From the NCBI RefSeq assembly GCF_008807015.1, contig NZ_CP031700.1, forward strand, positions 1,116,001-1,180,000: a DNA stretch of 64,000 nt. The letters run 5' to 3'. Source of the DNA: Neisseria zalophi (GTDB lineage Bacteria; Pseudomonadota; Gammaproteobacteria; Burkholderiales; Neisseriaceae). Position 1 is the first letter of the stretch. Each line of letters starts with the position of its first letter. The translations under genes and the position numbers were made by a program. The notes under the pieces were generated by a model that ran no database searches, was not told the DNA's origin, and worked only from the letters and a program-made list of their open reading frames with translations. This document shows, in pieces, positions 43,210-52,619 of this stretch.

Positions 43210-44430
43210 TTATTCATCGGCAAATAAGTTTTTAAACCATAAAACGATGCTGTCGTAAACGCGGCCAAACCAGCCGGCTTCTTCCACTTCGTTCAGGGCA
43301 ACCACTTCTTTTTCCGCCAACACGGTACTGCCGTTCATGATTTTGAGTTTACCCAAAACCTGACCCTTTTCAATCGGCGCCAATACGGGTTGGACGGTTT
43401 CGAGTATCGGCTTGATATTTTGGCCTTCGCCGTGCGGAATGGTGACATAGGCGGCATTGAGGAAACCGACGTTCACCGCATTGCTGCTGCCTTTATAAAC
43501 CTTTACTTGGGAAATGGTTTGATTGGCATCGTATAATTTGGGAGTGTCATACGATTGCAGTGCCCAGTTTAATAATTTGCTGCTTTCCGAAGCACGGGCT
43601 TCGGTGCTTTCGGTACCGACTACGACAGATAAAACACGGCGGCCGTTGCGTTTGCTGGAGGCGACCAAATTATAGCCGGCGCTGCTGGTGTGGCCGGTTT
43701 TCAGGCCGTCTACGCTGGAATCGCGATAGAGCAGCAGATTGCGGTTGGGTTGTTCGATGTTATTGTATTTAAACGATTTCATAGAGTAAATCGGATAATA
43801 CTTGGGGAAATCTTGAATAATGGCACCGGCTAAAATTGCCAAATCATTTACGCTGGTTAAATGGCCTTCGCCGGGTAAACCGGTACTGTTGAGGTAAAAA
43901 GTTTGGGTGAGCCCTAAGCGTTTGGCTTCGGCATTCATCATATTGGCAAAGCCTTCCTCGCTTCCACCCATGGCTTCGGCCAAGGTGATAGCGGCATCAT
44001 TGCCGGATTGTACGATTAAGCCTTTAATCAAATCGCTGACGCTGGCGGGCACTTTCGGATCAAGAAACATGCGTGAACCTTCCGCACGCCAGCCTTTATC
44101 CGATACGGTCAGCATTTGATTCGGTTTTAAAGTACCGTTGTCGAGTGCTTTGAAAGCTAGATAGGCTGTCATCAGTTTGGTGAGTGATGCCGGCTCGATT
44201 TGTTCGTTCAAGCCTTTTTCTGCAAGAATCTGACCGCTTTGCAAATCCTTAATAATATAGGCTGTGGCCGCAATATCGGGAACGGGAACGGCAGGCGTGT
44301 CCGGTGTTAATGCAGCAGCAGGGGTGGCAGCCGGTGCGGTGACTACCGCAGAAGCAGCTTGTTCAGGTGCAGCAAGCGCGCTGCTTGAAATAAAAGCGGC
44401 CGCTATCAGGCCGAGTAAAGTTTTCTTCAT
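43210..44430 (-). CDS. D-alanyl-D-alanine carboxypeptidase (PBP5/6 family)
   Basis: Low-molecular-weight penicillin-binding protein that trims the terminal D-Ala from stem peptides. 406 residues from ATG 44430. Signal peptide ending SALA-A, an Ala/Pro/Thr-rich linker (about 22-50) unusual for its length, SxxK SLTK (82-85), SGN in VQSGNDAAI, and KTG in DGLKTGHTSSAGYN. A C-terminal beta domain and an amphipathic membrane-anchoring helix (DSIVLWFKNLF) follow. dacA or dacC type; I leave the symbol blank. Confidence 0.9.
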   Translation of the reverse strand: MKKTLLGLIAAAFISSSALAAPEQAASAVVTAPAATPAAALTPDTPAVPVPDIAATAYIIKDLQSGQILAEKGLNEQIEPASLTKLMTAYLAFKALDNGTLKPNQMLTVSDKGWRAEGSRMFLDPKVPASVSDLIKGLIVQSGNDAAITLAEAMGGSEEGFANMMNAEAKRLGLTQTFYLNSTGLPGEGHLTSVNDLAILAGAIIQDFPKYYPIYSMKSFKYNNIEQPNRNLLLYRDSSVDGLKTGHTSSAGYNLVASSKRNGRRVLSVVVGTESTEARASESSKLLNWALQSYDTPKLYDANQTISQVKVYKGSSNAVNVGFLNAAYVTIPHGEGQNIKPILETVQPVLAPIEKGQVLGKLKIMNGSTVLAEKEVVALNEVEEAGWFGRVYDSIVLWFKNLFADE

Positions 44431-44788
44431 GTGCATATTTTATCTTTGTGAATAGATGAATAGATTGTAAAAAGTATAACAGCTTTGTTTTTCAGACGGC
44501 CTATTTGGTATTTAATATCCTGTTGCTGATAGGCGGTGGTGCTTAATATTTTGAGCAGGCATTATACCTATTAATGTGTTCATTTGCTAAGATTTTTCTT
44601 GCTTTCAGACGGCCTGAGGGGTATGGTTTTGCCTTTATCCTTGTTGCTTTGCGCTACATCGCGATCGCGCTTTATCCGGCTTTGGAAGCAGGTAAAATTC
44701 GGCTTTCCAAGGCTTTACCGACCGGGCGCAAGAATGCTACAAGGCTTTTTTTGATTGTTATCTTTCTGTTTCCAATAAAAATTAACTT
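44431..44788. other. Divergent intergenic region, D,D-carboxypeptidase / ilvA
   Basis: Two lone DUS copies in the same orientation (44491-44502 and 44604-44615). No gene is supported; a 72-codon frame at 44574-44792 has no recognisable features and no ribosome binding site. Promoters for both flanking genes must lie here. Confidence 0.5.
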
Positions 44789-46312
44789 ATGAATACGCCA
44801 TCTTATTCCGACTACCTTATCCGCATCCTAACCGCTTCCGTTTATGACGTTGCCGTAGAAACCCCTTTGGAAAAAGCACGCAGCTTATCGCAGCGCGCCA
44901 ATAATAATATTTTACTGAAGCGCGAAGATTTACAACCCGTATTTTCATTCAAAATACGCGGCGCCTACAACAAAATGATCAAGCTGCCCAAAGATGCGCT
45001 GGCACGCGGTATTATTACCGCCAGTGCGGGCAATCATGCACAGGGTGTGGCTTTATCCGCTCAGCGTTTGGGCTGTCGTGCCGTGATTGTGATGCCGGAA
45101 ACTACGCCGCAGATCAAAATTGATGCAGTGAAAAACCGTGGTGGCGAAGTGGTGCTCAAAGGTGTATCTTTTAACGATGCTTATGATCATGCGGTCGAAC
45201 TGGTAGAAAAAGAGGGTTTGACTTATATCGCCCCATTTGATGACCCCGATGTGATTGCCGGACAAGGCACCATCGGTATGGAAATTTTGCGTCAGACTTC
45301 CGATGATATTAATGCCATTTTCGTGCCGATTGGCGGCGGCGGCTTGGCAGCGGGTGTGGCTGCGTTTATCAAACAAATCCGCCCCGAAATTAAAATTATC
45401 GGTGTGCAAACCAATGATTCCTGCGCTATGAAAGTTTCCATTGCCAAAGGTGAACGGGTTGCTTTAAAAGACGTGGGGCTATTTTCAGACGGCACTGCTG
45501 TTAAATTGGTAGGTGAGGAAACCTTCCGCATTTGCCGCGATTTGCTCGACGATATTATTACGGTGGATACCGATGCCATTTGTAGCGCGATTAAAGATAT
45601 TTTCGACGACACCCGCTCGATTATGGAACCGGCAGGCGCCTTGGCATTGGCCGGCTTGAAAGCCTACATTAACCGCACCAAAGCCGAAGGCGAAAATCTG
45701 GTGGCGATTACCAGCGGTGCCAATATTAACTTCCACCGCCTGCGCCATGTATCCGAACGCAGCGAATTGGGCGAGGGCAACGAAGGGATTTTCGCCGTAT
45801 CCATTCCCGAAAAACCGGGCAGCTTCCGCCAGTTTGTGAACATTATCGGCAACCGCAATATTACCGAATTCAACTACCGCTACGGCGACGACAAAACCGC
45901 GCATATTTTTGTCGGTATCCAGACGGCCGGCGTGCAGGACTTGACCAAAATCAGTGAAGAGCTGAATGCGGCAGGATTACCCAGCACGGATCTGACCCAT
46001 AACGAAATCGCAAAAATCCATACCCGCTATATGGTGGGCGGGCGTACGCATAAAGTGGCTGATGAGCGGGTGGTCAGTTTTGAATTCCCCGAACGCCCGG
46101 GTGCGTTGGCACGCTTTTTGAACCATATGCAAACCGATTGGAACATTACCTTATTCCATTACCGCAATCACGGCGCGGATTATGGTCGGGTATTGGTCGG
46201 TGTGGATGTACCGCCGCAAGACAATGATGCGTTTACTGCTTTCTTAGACGGTTTGGGCTACGTTTATGAAGAAGAAACCCATAATGTGGCCTATAAACTG
46301 TTTTTAAGCTAA
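44789..46312 (+). CDS. ilvA: Threonine dehydratase, biosynthetic
   Basis: PLP enzyme converting threonine to 2-oxobutyrate, first step to isoleucine. 507 residues: a catalytic domain with PLP Lys55 in FSFKIRGAYNKM and the glycine-rich phosphate loop GGGGLAAG, then two C-terminal ACT-like regulatory domains (about 330-415 and 425-505; FAVSIPEKPGSFRQF and SFEFPERPGALARF) for isoleucine feedback. The length and two regulatory domains mark it as the biosynthetic form. A DUS-like TTCAGACGGCAC lies inside. Confidence 0.94.
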   Translation: MNTPSYSDYLIRILTASVYDVAVETPLEKARSLSQRANNNILLKREDLQPVFSFKIRGAYNKMIKLPKDALARGIITASAGNHAQGVALSAQRLGCRAVIVMPETTPQIKIDAVKNRGGEVVLKGVSFNDAYDHAVELVEKEGLTYIAPFDDPDVIAGQGTIGMEILRQTSDDINAIFVPIGGGGLAAGVAAFIKQIRPEIKIIGVQTNDSCAMKVSIAKGERVALKDVGLFSDGTAVKLVGEETFRICRDLLDDIITVDTDAICSAIKDIFDDTRSIMEPAGALALAGLKAYINRTKAEGENLVAITSGANINFHRLRHVSERSELGEGNEGIFAVSIPEKPGSFRQFVNIIGNRNITEFNYRYGDDKTAHIFVGIQTAGVQDLTKISEELNAAGLPSTDLTHNEIAKIHTRYMVGGRTHKVADERVVSFEFPERPGALARFLNHMQTDWNITLFHYRNHGADYGRVLVGVDVPPQDNDAFTAFLDGLGYVYEEETHNVAYKLFLS

Positions 46313-46336
46313 TGGTTTCACCGTAGGGTAAAGGCT

Positions 46337-47020
46337 TCAGACGGGCATCATCAGGCCGCGTTGTTGAAATGAAGTCACCTGCCTTGCGGTGACGATAAAA
46401 TGATCCAATAAAGTAATATCAACCAGATTAAGCGCTTGCGAGAGTTTACGGGTAAATGCAATATCCGCTTGGGAAGGTTCGGGTGAGCCGCCCGGATGAT
46501 TGTGGGCGAGAATAATACTGCTGGCGTATTCGTCAAGCGCCAGCTTCACGATTTCGCGCGTATAAACGGTATTTTCTGAAACCGTTCCGCGCGCCAACTC
46601 ATGTAGGGCGATTAATTGGTTTTGGCGGTTGAGCAGGAGGGCAAAACTGACTTCAACCCGTTCGTGCGCCAGATGAAGCCTGAGAAAATCAGCCACATCC
46701 TCCGGGTGATTCATTAATACCGATTCCTGCAATTCTTCACGCAACAGGCGCCGTCCGATTTCGCGCACCACGGCAAATTGGGTATAACTGGCTTGCCCCA
46801 TGCCCTTATAAGCCGAAAGCTGTTTTTCTTCCGCACTCATTAATTTGCCCAAGCTGCCGAATTCACCCAATAGATAGCGTGCCAAATCCACCGCACTCAT
46901 TCCCCTTGTGCCAACCCTTAGCAAAATAGCCAATAATTCGGCATCGCTTAATGCACCCGCACCCCTAGCCATTAATTTTTCACGCGGGCGTTCGCCTTCC
47001 GGCCATTGTTTGATGCTCAT
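46337..47020 (-). CDS. radC: RadC family protein (JAB/MPN domain)
   Basis: 227 residues. N-terminal helix-hairpin-helix (DAELLAILLRVGTRG, with LMSAEEKQLSAYKGMGQ), then a JAMM metal motif HNHPGGSPEPSQAD preceded by the Glu-containing strand. Despite its name, RadC has no clear repair role; metal-dependent peptidase or nuclease activity is suspected. Confidence 0.9.
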   Translation of the reverse strand: MSIKQWPEGERPREKLMARGAGALSDAELLAILLRVGTRGMSAVDLARYLLGEFGSLGKLMSAEEKQLSAYKGMGQASYTQFAVVREIGRRLLREELQESVLMNHPEDVADFLRLHLAHERVEVSFALLLNRQNQLIALHELARGTVSENTVYTREIVKLALDEYASSIILAHNHPGGSPEPSQADIAFTRKLSQALNLVDITLLDHFIVTARQVTSFQQRGLMMPV

Positions 47021-47287
47021 GATTCAAATATTTTTCTGATTTATATAAAATAATCATATCATTTATAATAAACTAAGAAAATGATGATATATGATTTATT
47101 AGTCATAAAATAGGAAACAGCTGTTTTTCAGACGGCCTTGACGATAAACAGACAGGACTGGTGTATAAAACTATATGATATTAAAAAACAAATGGATGCT
47201 AAGGAAGTTTTGGGTAAATCTCTTTCGGCAACAGTATAAAAAAAGCTATAATCAATCATTCTTATTTAGCGTGCCCAATATTGCGAC

Positions 47288-48178
47288 ATGAACAGCCAGT
47301 TTAAACACATCGGAATCGTACCCCGACCGGAAACGCCGCACATTCAGGAAACCATCCATACTTTGGTGACTTTTCTAAAAGAAAAGCAGCTTGATATTTA
47401 TCTTGACGAATCTGCAGTTAAAGACGGTTCGGCTTGCGACGAAGATATCGAAGTATGCCATATCAGTGATAAAAGCAATATGGGCAAGCAATGCGATTTG
47501 GTGATTGTGCTGGGTGGGGACGGTACCTTTCTTTCCGTTGCCCGTATTATCGCGCCTTTCCGTGTGCCGATTATCGGTGTTAACCAAGGCCATTTGGGCT
47601 TTTTAACGCAGGTTCAGCGTGAAAAAATGGTGGTAACCCTAAACGGTATGCTTACCGGAAAATATTTGCCGGAAGAGCGGATTTTGTTGGAAACTTCATT
47701 AATACGTAACGGTGAGGTGGCAACCACTTCTTTTGCATTAAATGATGTTGTGGTTTCGCGCGGCGGTGCGGGGCAGATGATTGAATTTGAGGTTTTTATC
47801 GATAGGGAATTTGTGTATACGCAGCGATCAGACGGCTTGATTGTTTCCACACCGACAGGTTCTACCGCGTATGCTCTGGCAGCCGGCGGGCCGATTATGC
47901 AGGCCAGTCTGCGTGCGTTTACATTGGTGCCGATTTGCCCGCAATCAATGACAAACAGACCGATTGCGATTGCCGACACTTGTGAAATTGAAATTCTTAT
48001 CACTAAAAGTGGCGATGCCCGAGTACATTTCGATGGTCAGTCTTTTGTTGATGTACAAAATTTCGACCGCATTAAAATCCACCGCTACCGCCATCCGCTC
48101 AGGGTTTTACACCCGACCGACTATCAGTATTACAAAACCCTGCGCCAGAAACTACATTGGGGCGAGCAGTTGGTTTAA
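47288..48178 (+). CDS. nadK: NAD kinase
   Basis: Phosphorylates NAD to NADP. 296 residues, normal length. The GGDGT motif is in VIVLGGDGTFL, the NE/D motif in ALNDVVVSRGG, and DGLIVSTPTGSTAYALAAGGP is the conserved substrate-binding segment. Start at ATG 47288; upstream AT-rich DNA carries a lone DUS at about 47128. Confidence 0.94.
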   Translation: MNSQFKHIGIVPRPETPHIQETIHTLVTFLKEKQLDIYLDESAVKDGSACDEDIEVCHISDKSNMGKQCDLVIVLGGDGTFLSVARIIAPFRVPIIGVNQGHLGFLTQVQREKMVVTLNGMLTGKYLPEERILLETSLIRNGEVATTSFALNDVVVSRGGAGQMIEFEVFIDREFVYTQRSDGLIVSTPTGSTAYALAAGGPIMQASLRAFTLVPICPQSMTNRPIAIADTCEIEILITKSGDARVHFDGQSFVDVQNFDRIKIHRYRHPLRVLHPTDYQYYKTLRQKLHWGEQLV

Positions 48179-48314
48179 GTATGATTCTGCTGCCGGGTTG
48201 TGATGGCAAACGACCAATCGGGGTAGAGTCGAAACAAAACAAAAACCGAATGATTCAAATTTTAAGTATTTGAATCATTCGGTTTGACTATTTTAATTGG
48301 CTGTCGGTCGCGGG

Positions 48315-49148
48315 TTACTCTTTATCTTTAACCCGGATAGCCATTAGGGTGTGCAGGCGGCGGCTGTCGGCGCGGGCAACGGTAAATTGCAACGGCCCGA
48401 TAACCACTTTCTCACCGCGAACGGGCAGGTGGCCGATTTCCTGAATCACCAAGCCGCCGATGGTATCGACTTCGTCGTCGCTGTAATCGGTACCGAAATA
48501 TTCGTTGATGTCTTCGATTTCGGTAACGGCATGGATACGGTAGCGTTCGGCAGATACGGGGGCGATATTGTCGCCTTCTTCTTCGTCGAACTCGTCTTCG
48601 ATGTCGCCGAGAATCTGTTCGATAATATCTTCAAAGGTGACCAAGCCGGACACGCCGCCATATTCATCCACGACAACCGCCATGTGATTGCGCTGTTCGC
48701 GGAACTCTTTTAAAAGCGTGTTGAGTGATTTGCCTTCGGGCACGAAAACTGCGGGGCGGATAATGCTTTGCAGATTGAAATGATCGGGATTGAGGGCATA
48801 CTTGAGCAAGTCTTTAGTGTGCAGGATGCCTAAAACATGGTCTTTATCTTCGCCGATAACGGGAAAGCGCGAACGGGGCGTTTCGATCACATAGGAAATA
48901 ATGCGCTCCATACTTTCTTCGGCTTTGACTACGTCCATCTGGCTGCGCGTTATCATGGCGTCGCGCACTTCGAGTTCGGCAAAATCCAATACTTTTTCAA
49001 GTCGCAGCAGGGTGTCGCTGTCGAATACTTCTTGTTCGTGCGCCTGTCTCAGTACGTTGAGTACTTCTTCGGCAGATTCGGGAGCGTCGCCGGAGATGCG
49101 GGCGACCAAACGTTCAAAAAATGAGGGTTTCGACTGGCTGTCGTCCAT
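48315..49148 (-). CDS. CorC/HlyC family CBS-domain protein
   Basis: 277 residues, soluble. N-terminal EVRDAMITRSQMDVV segment, two CBS domains (about 70-130 and 135-190; FPVIGEDKDHVLGILHTKDLL and MAVVVDEYGGVSGLVTFEDIIEQILGDI) and a C-terminal CorC_HlyC domain. Associated with magnesium/cobalt efflux, probably a regulator. It starts 8 nt after ybeY stops, so ybeY-corC is an operon. Confidence 0.9.
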   Translation of the reverse strand: MDDSQSKPSFFERLVARISGDAPESAEEVLNVLRQAHEQEVFDSDTLLRLEKVLDFAELEVRDAMITRSQMDVVKAEESMERIISYVIETPRSRFPVIGEDKDHVLGILHTKDLLKYALNPDHFNLQSIIRPAVFVPEGKSLNTLLKEFREQRNHMAVVVDEYGGVSGLVTFEDIIEQILGDIEDEFDEEEGDNIAPVSAERYRIHAVTEIEDINEYFGTDYSDDEVDTIGGLVIQEIGHLPVRGEKVVIGPLQFTVARADSRRLHTLMAIRVKDKE

Positions 49149-49156
49149 TTTCGTAT

Positions 49157-49666
49157 TTAATCCTGTAAATAGGGGTTGGTATATCCTAACTGATTCAGCA
49201 GGCGGATTTCAAGTGTTTCCATGATTTCGGCGTCGTCTGTTTCAATGTGGTCGTAGCCCATCAAATGCAGGATGCCGTGTATGGTTAGGTGGGCAAAGTG
49301 TTGTATCGGTGTCTTGTTTTGTTCGTGGGCTTCTTTGAGCACAACCGGCGGGCAGATAATTAAATCGCCGTAGAGGCAGTTTGAAAAGCTGCCGGGCATC
49401 ATATCGCCTTCGTTTAGGGCAAAACTCAATACATTGGTGGCATAGTCTTTACCGCGGTAGTCGGCGTTATAGGCGCGGGCGTCTTCTTCATCAAGCAGGA
49501 TAATGCTGATATCGGCGCGGCGGTAGTCGTTTTTCAAAGCATGCCAGACCCAACGGTAGAAATCGTGTTCCGTCGGTAGGCCGTTTAAGCTGCTTTGATT
49601 GTCGAAATGTAGATGAAAACGTTGTTTTTGTAGTTTGAGAAAAGGAAATTTTTTAGCGCGTTTCAT
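49157..49666 (-). CDS. ybeY: Endoribonuclease YbeY
   Basis: Zinc-dependent RNase for 16S rRNA 3'-end maturation and ribosome quality control. I start at ATG 49666 (MKRAKKF), 169 residues; the longer reading from 49705 adds 13 residues without a binding site and runs into a DUS. The zinc motif HLTIHGILHLMGYDH carries the three histidines, and NVLSFALNEGD and GDLIICP complete the family pattern. Confidence 0.92.
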   Translation of the reverse strand: MKRAKKFPFLKLQKQRFHLHFDNQSSLNGLPTEHDFYRWVWHALKNDYRRADISIILLDEEDARAYNADYRGKDYATNVLSFALNEGDMMPGSFSNCLYGDLIICPPVVLKEAHEQNKTPIQHFAHLTIHGILHLMGYDHIETDDAEIMETLEIRLLNQLGYTNPYLQD

Positions 49667-49767
49667 AAATTCAGGTAGGAAAGTGTTCAGGCTGAAATAT
49701 AGCATAAGGCCGTCTGAAAAACATGATAGACTTGTGTTGTTTTGACAACGTTTTTCAATATATTTCT

Positions 49768-50718
49768 ATGACTCCTACAAAACTTGTAATCGCCAGCCGT
49801 GAAAGCGCGTTGGCCATGTGGCAGGCCGAACATATTCAAGGCCGTCTGAAACAGCTTTATCCCGATTGCGAAGTCAGCATTTTGGGGATGACTACGCGCG
49901 GTGACCAGATTCTCGATAAAACGCTGTCAAAAATTGGCGGCAAGGGTTTGTTTATTAAAGAGTTGGAGCAGGCATTGCAAGACGGCCGCGCCGATTTGGC
50001 GGTACACTCGATTAAAGATGTGCCGATGGTATTGCCGGAGGGTTTTGCTTTGGCGGCTATTTGTGAGCGCGCCAATCCTTTTGATGCGTTTGTTTCTTCA
50101 AACTACGGGCGCTTGGAAGAGCTGCCGGAAGGTGCGGTAGTCGGCACGGCAAGTTTGCGCCGCGAAGCGCAGATAAGGGCGCGTTATCCGCATTTGAATG
50201 TGAAGCCGTTGCGCGGCAATTTGCAAACCCGTTTGGCCAAGCTGGATAAGGGCGAATACGATGCCGTTATTCTGGCGGCTGCCGGTTTGCAACGTTTGGG
50301 TTTGGACGACCGTATCCGTATGATATTGCCGCCGACCGACAGCCTGCCATCTGCCGGGCAGGGCGCGCTGGGGATTGAAATCGCCGCCCACCGTTATGAT
50401 TTATTGGAAGCCTTAAACCCGCTCAATCACGCGCTGACCAATGCCTGTGTGACCGCAGAGCGTGCGCTGGCGCGGGCGTTGGACGGCAGTTGCCAGATAC
50501 CGTTGGCGGCGTATTGTACCGAAGAAAACGGTTTATTAACCTTGCGCGGCTTGGTCGGCCACCCCGACGGTTCGGTGATTTTGCAGGCCGAAGCCGAAGC
50601 ACCGGTAGCTTATGCCGATGCTTTGGGCCGTGCCGTTGCCAAAAAATTGGCGGACGATGGCGCGGAAGATCTGATTCGCGCGGTATTGGCCGAACAGGAT
50701 ACGGCGGAACGTTCTTAA
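49768..50718 (+). CDS. hemC: Porphobilinogen deaminase (hydroxymethylbilane synthase)
   Basis: Polymerises four porphobilinogens into hydroxymethylbilane for haem. 316 residues from ATG 49768 ([13 protein letters not shown]); the longer frame from 49723 begins with a non-conserved leader. The dipyrromethane cofactor cysteine is in [12 protein letters not shown]. Other landmarks: [33 protein letters not shown] and [14 protein letters not shown] lies inside the gene, at about 49840. Confidence 0.94.
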   Translation: MTPTKLVIASRESALAMWQAEHIQGRLKQLYPDCEVSILGMTTRGDQILDKTLSKIGGKGLFIKELEQALQDGRADLAVHSIKDVPMVLPEGFALAAICERANPFDAFVSSNYGRLEELPEGAVVGTASLRREAQIRARYPHLNVKPLRGNLQTRLAKLDKGEYDAVILAAAGLQRLGLDDRIRMILPPTDSLPSAGQGALGIEIAAHRYDLLEALNPLNHALTNACVTAERALARALDGSCQIPLAAYCTEENGLLTLRGLVGHPDGSVILQAEAEAPVAYADALGRAVAKKLADDGAEDLIRAVLAEQDTAERS

Positions 50719-50770
50719 CCGATTAAGGAAGGTATATGTTTTATCCGCATTACCCAACCGCTTGAGTTCG

Positions 50771-50813
50771 AGGCCGTCTGAAACACTATTGCCGTATATT
50801 TTTCAGACGGCCT
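50771..50813 (+). terminator. Inverted DUS pair after hemC
   Basis: DUS at 50771-50782 and reverse DUS at 50802-50813 with a 19-nt spacer. Confidence 0.65.
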
Positions 50814-50840
50814 TATTAATGATAGTAAGGAAGCACGTTT

Positions 50841-51800
50841 ATGGCACACGATCATTCACATCACGCCCATGCTCATACCGCCAATAAACGGGTATTGGCG
50901 GTATCGTTTGCCGTGATTGCTGCGTTTATGTTGGTCGAGGCCATCGGCGGTTGGCTGACGCACTCGCTGGCGTTGTTGTCGGATGCGGGGCATATGTTTA
51001 GCGATGCTTTTTCGCTTGGCGTGGCTTTGTTGGCGTTTAAACTCGGCGAAAAAGCCACCACCCTGCAAAAAACATTCGGCTACAAACGCTTTGAAATCCT
51101 AACGGCGGCATTTAACGGCATTTCGCTGATGGTGATTGCGGCCTTGATTTTTTATGAAGCGGCCGACCGTTTCCGCCATCCGCCGGAAATCGCCACTACC
51201 GGCATGTTGGTGATTAGTTTGGTCGGGCTGTTGGTGAATGTTTTTGTGGCATGGTATATGCTGCGCGGCAGCGATACCGACGGCAATATCAATATGCGCG
51301 GGGCGTATCTGCATGTGTTGAGTGATTTATTCGGGTCGCTCGGTGCCGTTGCTGCGGCTATTTTGATGATGGCGTTCGGCTGGCAGTGGGCGGATCCGTT
51401 GGCGAGTATCCTCGTGGCAGCTTTGGTGGGGCGCAGCGGTTGGCAGGTATTCAAGAAAACCCTGAATATTCTGATGGAGGGTGCGCCGGAAAATATCGAT
51501 ACCGGCGAATTGCTGGCGATTATCCAAAAAACCGACGGCGTATTATCGGTGCATGATTTGCATGTGTGGACGATTACCAGCAATGTGCATGTATTGTCAT
51601 GCCATATTGTAGTGGACGGCCGTTTGAGCGTAGCCGAGGCCGAGCAGATTGTGTACCGCATCGAACATACTTTGGCACACGAAAATATCCGCCATACCAC
51701 CATACAAACCGAAAGCAGCAAACACCCGCATGAAGACAGCGTGTTGTGTTCGATTAGTGAGCCAAGTGCCGAAAGCCACGACCATCAACACCATCACTAA
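50841..51800 (+). CDS. Cation diffusion facilitator, zinc-type exporter
   Basis: Inner-membrane metal/proton antiporter, 319 residues. His-rich ends (MAHDHSHHAHAH and HDHQHHH) bind metal. The transport-site residues lie in SDAGHMFSDAFSLG (His-x3-Asp) on helix 2 and HVLSDLFGSLGA on helix 5; this His/Asp set is the zinc/cadmium type. Six membrane segments and a C-terminal cytoplasmic domain (SVHDLHVWTITSNVHVLSCHIV). Likely ZitB/CzcD relative. Confidence 0.9.
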   Translation: MAHDHSHHAHAHTANKRVLAVSFAVIAAFMLVEAIGGWLTHSLALLSDAGHMFSDAFSLGVALLAFKLGEKATTLQKTFGYKRFEILTAAFNGISLMVIAALIFYEAADRFRHPPEIATTGMLVISLVGLLVNVFVAWYMLRGSDTDGNINMRGAYLHVLSDLFGSLGAVAAAILMMAFGWQWADPLASILVAALVGRSGWQVFKKTLNILMEGAPENIDTGELLAIIQKTDGVLSVHDLHVWTITSNVHVLSCHIVVDGRLSVAEAEQIVYRIEHTLAHENIRHTTIQTESSKHPHEDSVLCSISEPSAESHDHQHHH

Positions 51801-51814
51801 ATCTGTTAGAATTC

Positions 51815-51843
51815 AGGCCGTCTGAAAACCATTCAGACGGCCT
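51815..51843 (+). terminator. Inverted DUS pair after zinc exporter
   Basis: Two perfect DUS copies with a 5-nt loop, 14 nt after the stop codon. Confidence 0.8.
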
Positions 51844-51897
51844 AATCCGTTGATAGTGCAGACAACCCTTGAGGCTGTTTGATAAGAAGGAAAATTT

Positions 51898-52545
51898 ATG
51901 ACCGAAGCCGTATTATTCGATTTGGACGGCACCCTTGCCGATACCGCGCTAGACTTGGGCGGTGCACTCAACACCTTGTTGCGCCGTCACGGCCTGCCTG
52001 AAAAAAGTATGGACGAAATCCGCCCCGTTGCCAGCCATGGTGCCAGCGGCCTGATTTTGTTGGGGGCAGGCATCACCAAAGAGCATCCCGAACATGCCGA
52101 TTGGCGGCGGGAATATCTGGACGAATATGAGCGTTGTTTCGATAAAGAAACCGTATTATTCAAGGGTATTAATCCATTGATTAGCGAGTTGGCGGCACGC
52201 GGCATCAAGTGGGGGATTATTACCAATAAGCCGAAAACGTTTACCGACCGGTTGGTGCCCAAGCTGGGACTCGTTCATCCGCCCGCCGTGGTGGTGAGCG
52301 GCGATACATGCAGCCGACCCAAACCGAGCACCGAGCCGATGTTTTATGCCTGCGAACAAATCGGCGTAGTGCCTGAAAAATGTATTTATGTCGGCGATGC
52401 CGAGCGGGATATGGAAGCCGGAAAAAATGCCGGTATGAAAACCGTGTTGGTGGATTGGGGCTATATTGCGCCGACCGATAAAACCGAAGAATGGCTATAT
52501 GACCGGCGTATTGCTACGCCTGCGGCATTATTGGAATATGTGTAG
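51898..52545 (+). CDS. gph: Phosphoglycolate phosphatase (HAD family)
   Basis: 215 residues. HAD motif I FDLDGTLADTA, motif II IITNKP, Lys/motif III CSRPKPSTEP, and motif IV VGDAERDMEAG. Subfamily IA cap domain. Removes 2-phosphoglycolate formed during DNA repair; assigned by similarity to Gph-type proteins, and other small phosphate esters are possible. Confidence 0.85.
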   Translation: MTEAVLFDLDGTLADTALDLGGALNTLLRRHGLPEKSMDEIRPVASHGASGLILLGAGITKEHPEHADWRREYLDEYERCFDKETVLFKGINPLISELAARGIKWGIITNKPKTFTDRLVPKLGLVHPPAVVVSGDTCSRPKPSTEPMFYACEQIGVVPEKCIYVGDAERDMEAGKNAGMKTVLVDWGYIAPTDKTEEWLYDRRIATPAALLEYV

Positions 52546-52571
52546 CACAAAGGTTTGTTTTTAATGATAAA

Positions 52572-52600
52572 AGGCCGTCTGAAAAGATTTCAGACGGCCT
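52572..52600. terminator. Inverted DUS pair between convergent gph and qmcA
   Basis: Perfect pair with a 5-nt loop, flanked by A and T runs, so it can terminate in both directions. Confidence 0.85.
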
Positions 52601-52619
52601 TTTATATAAGCAATATCGC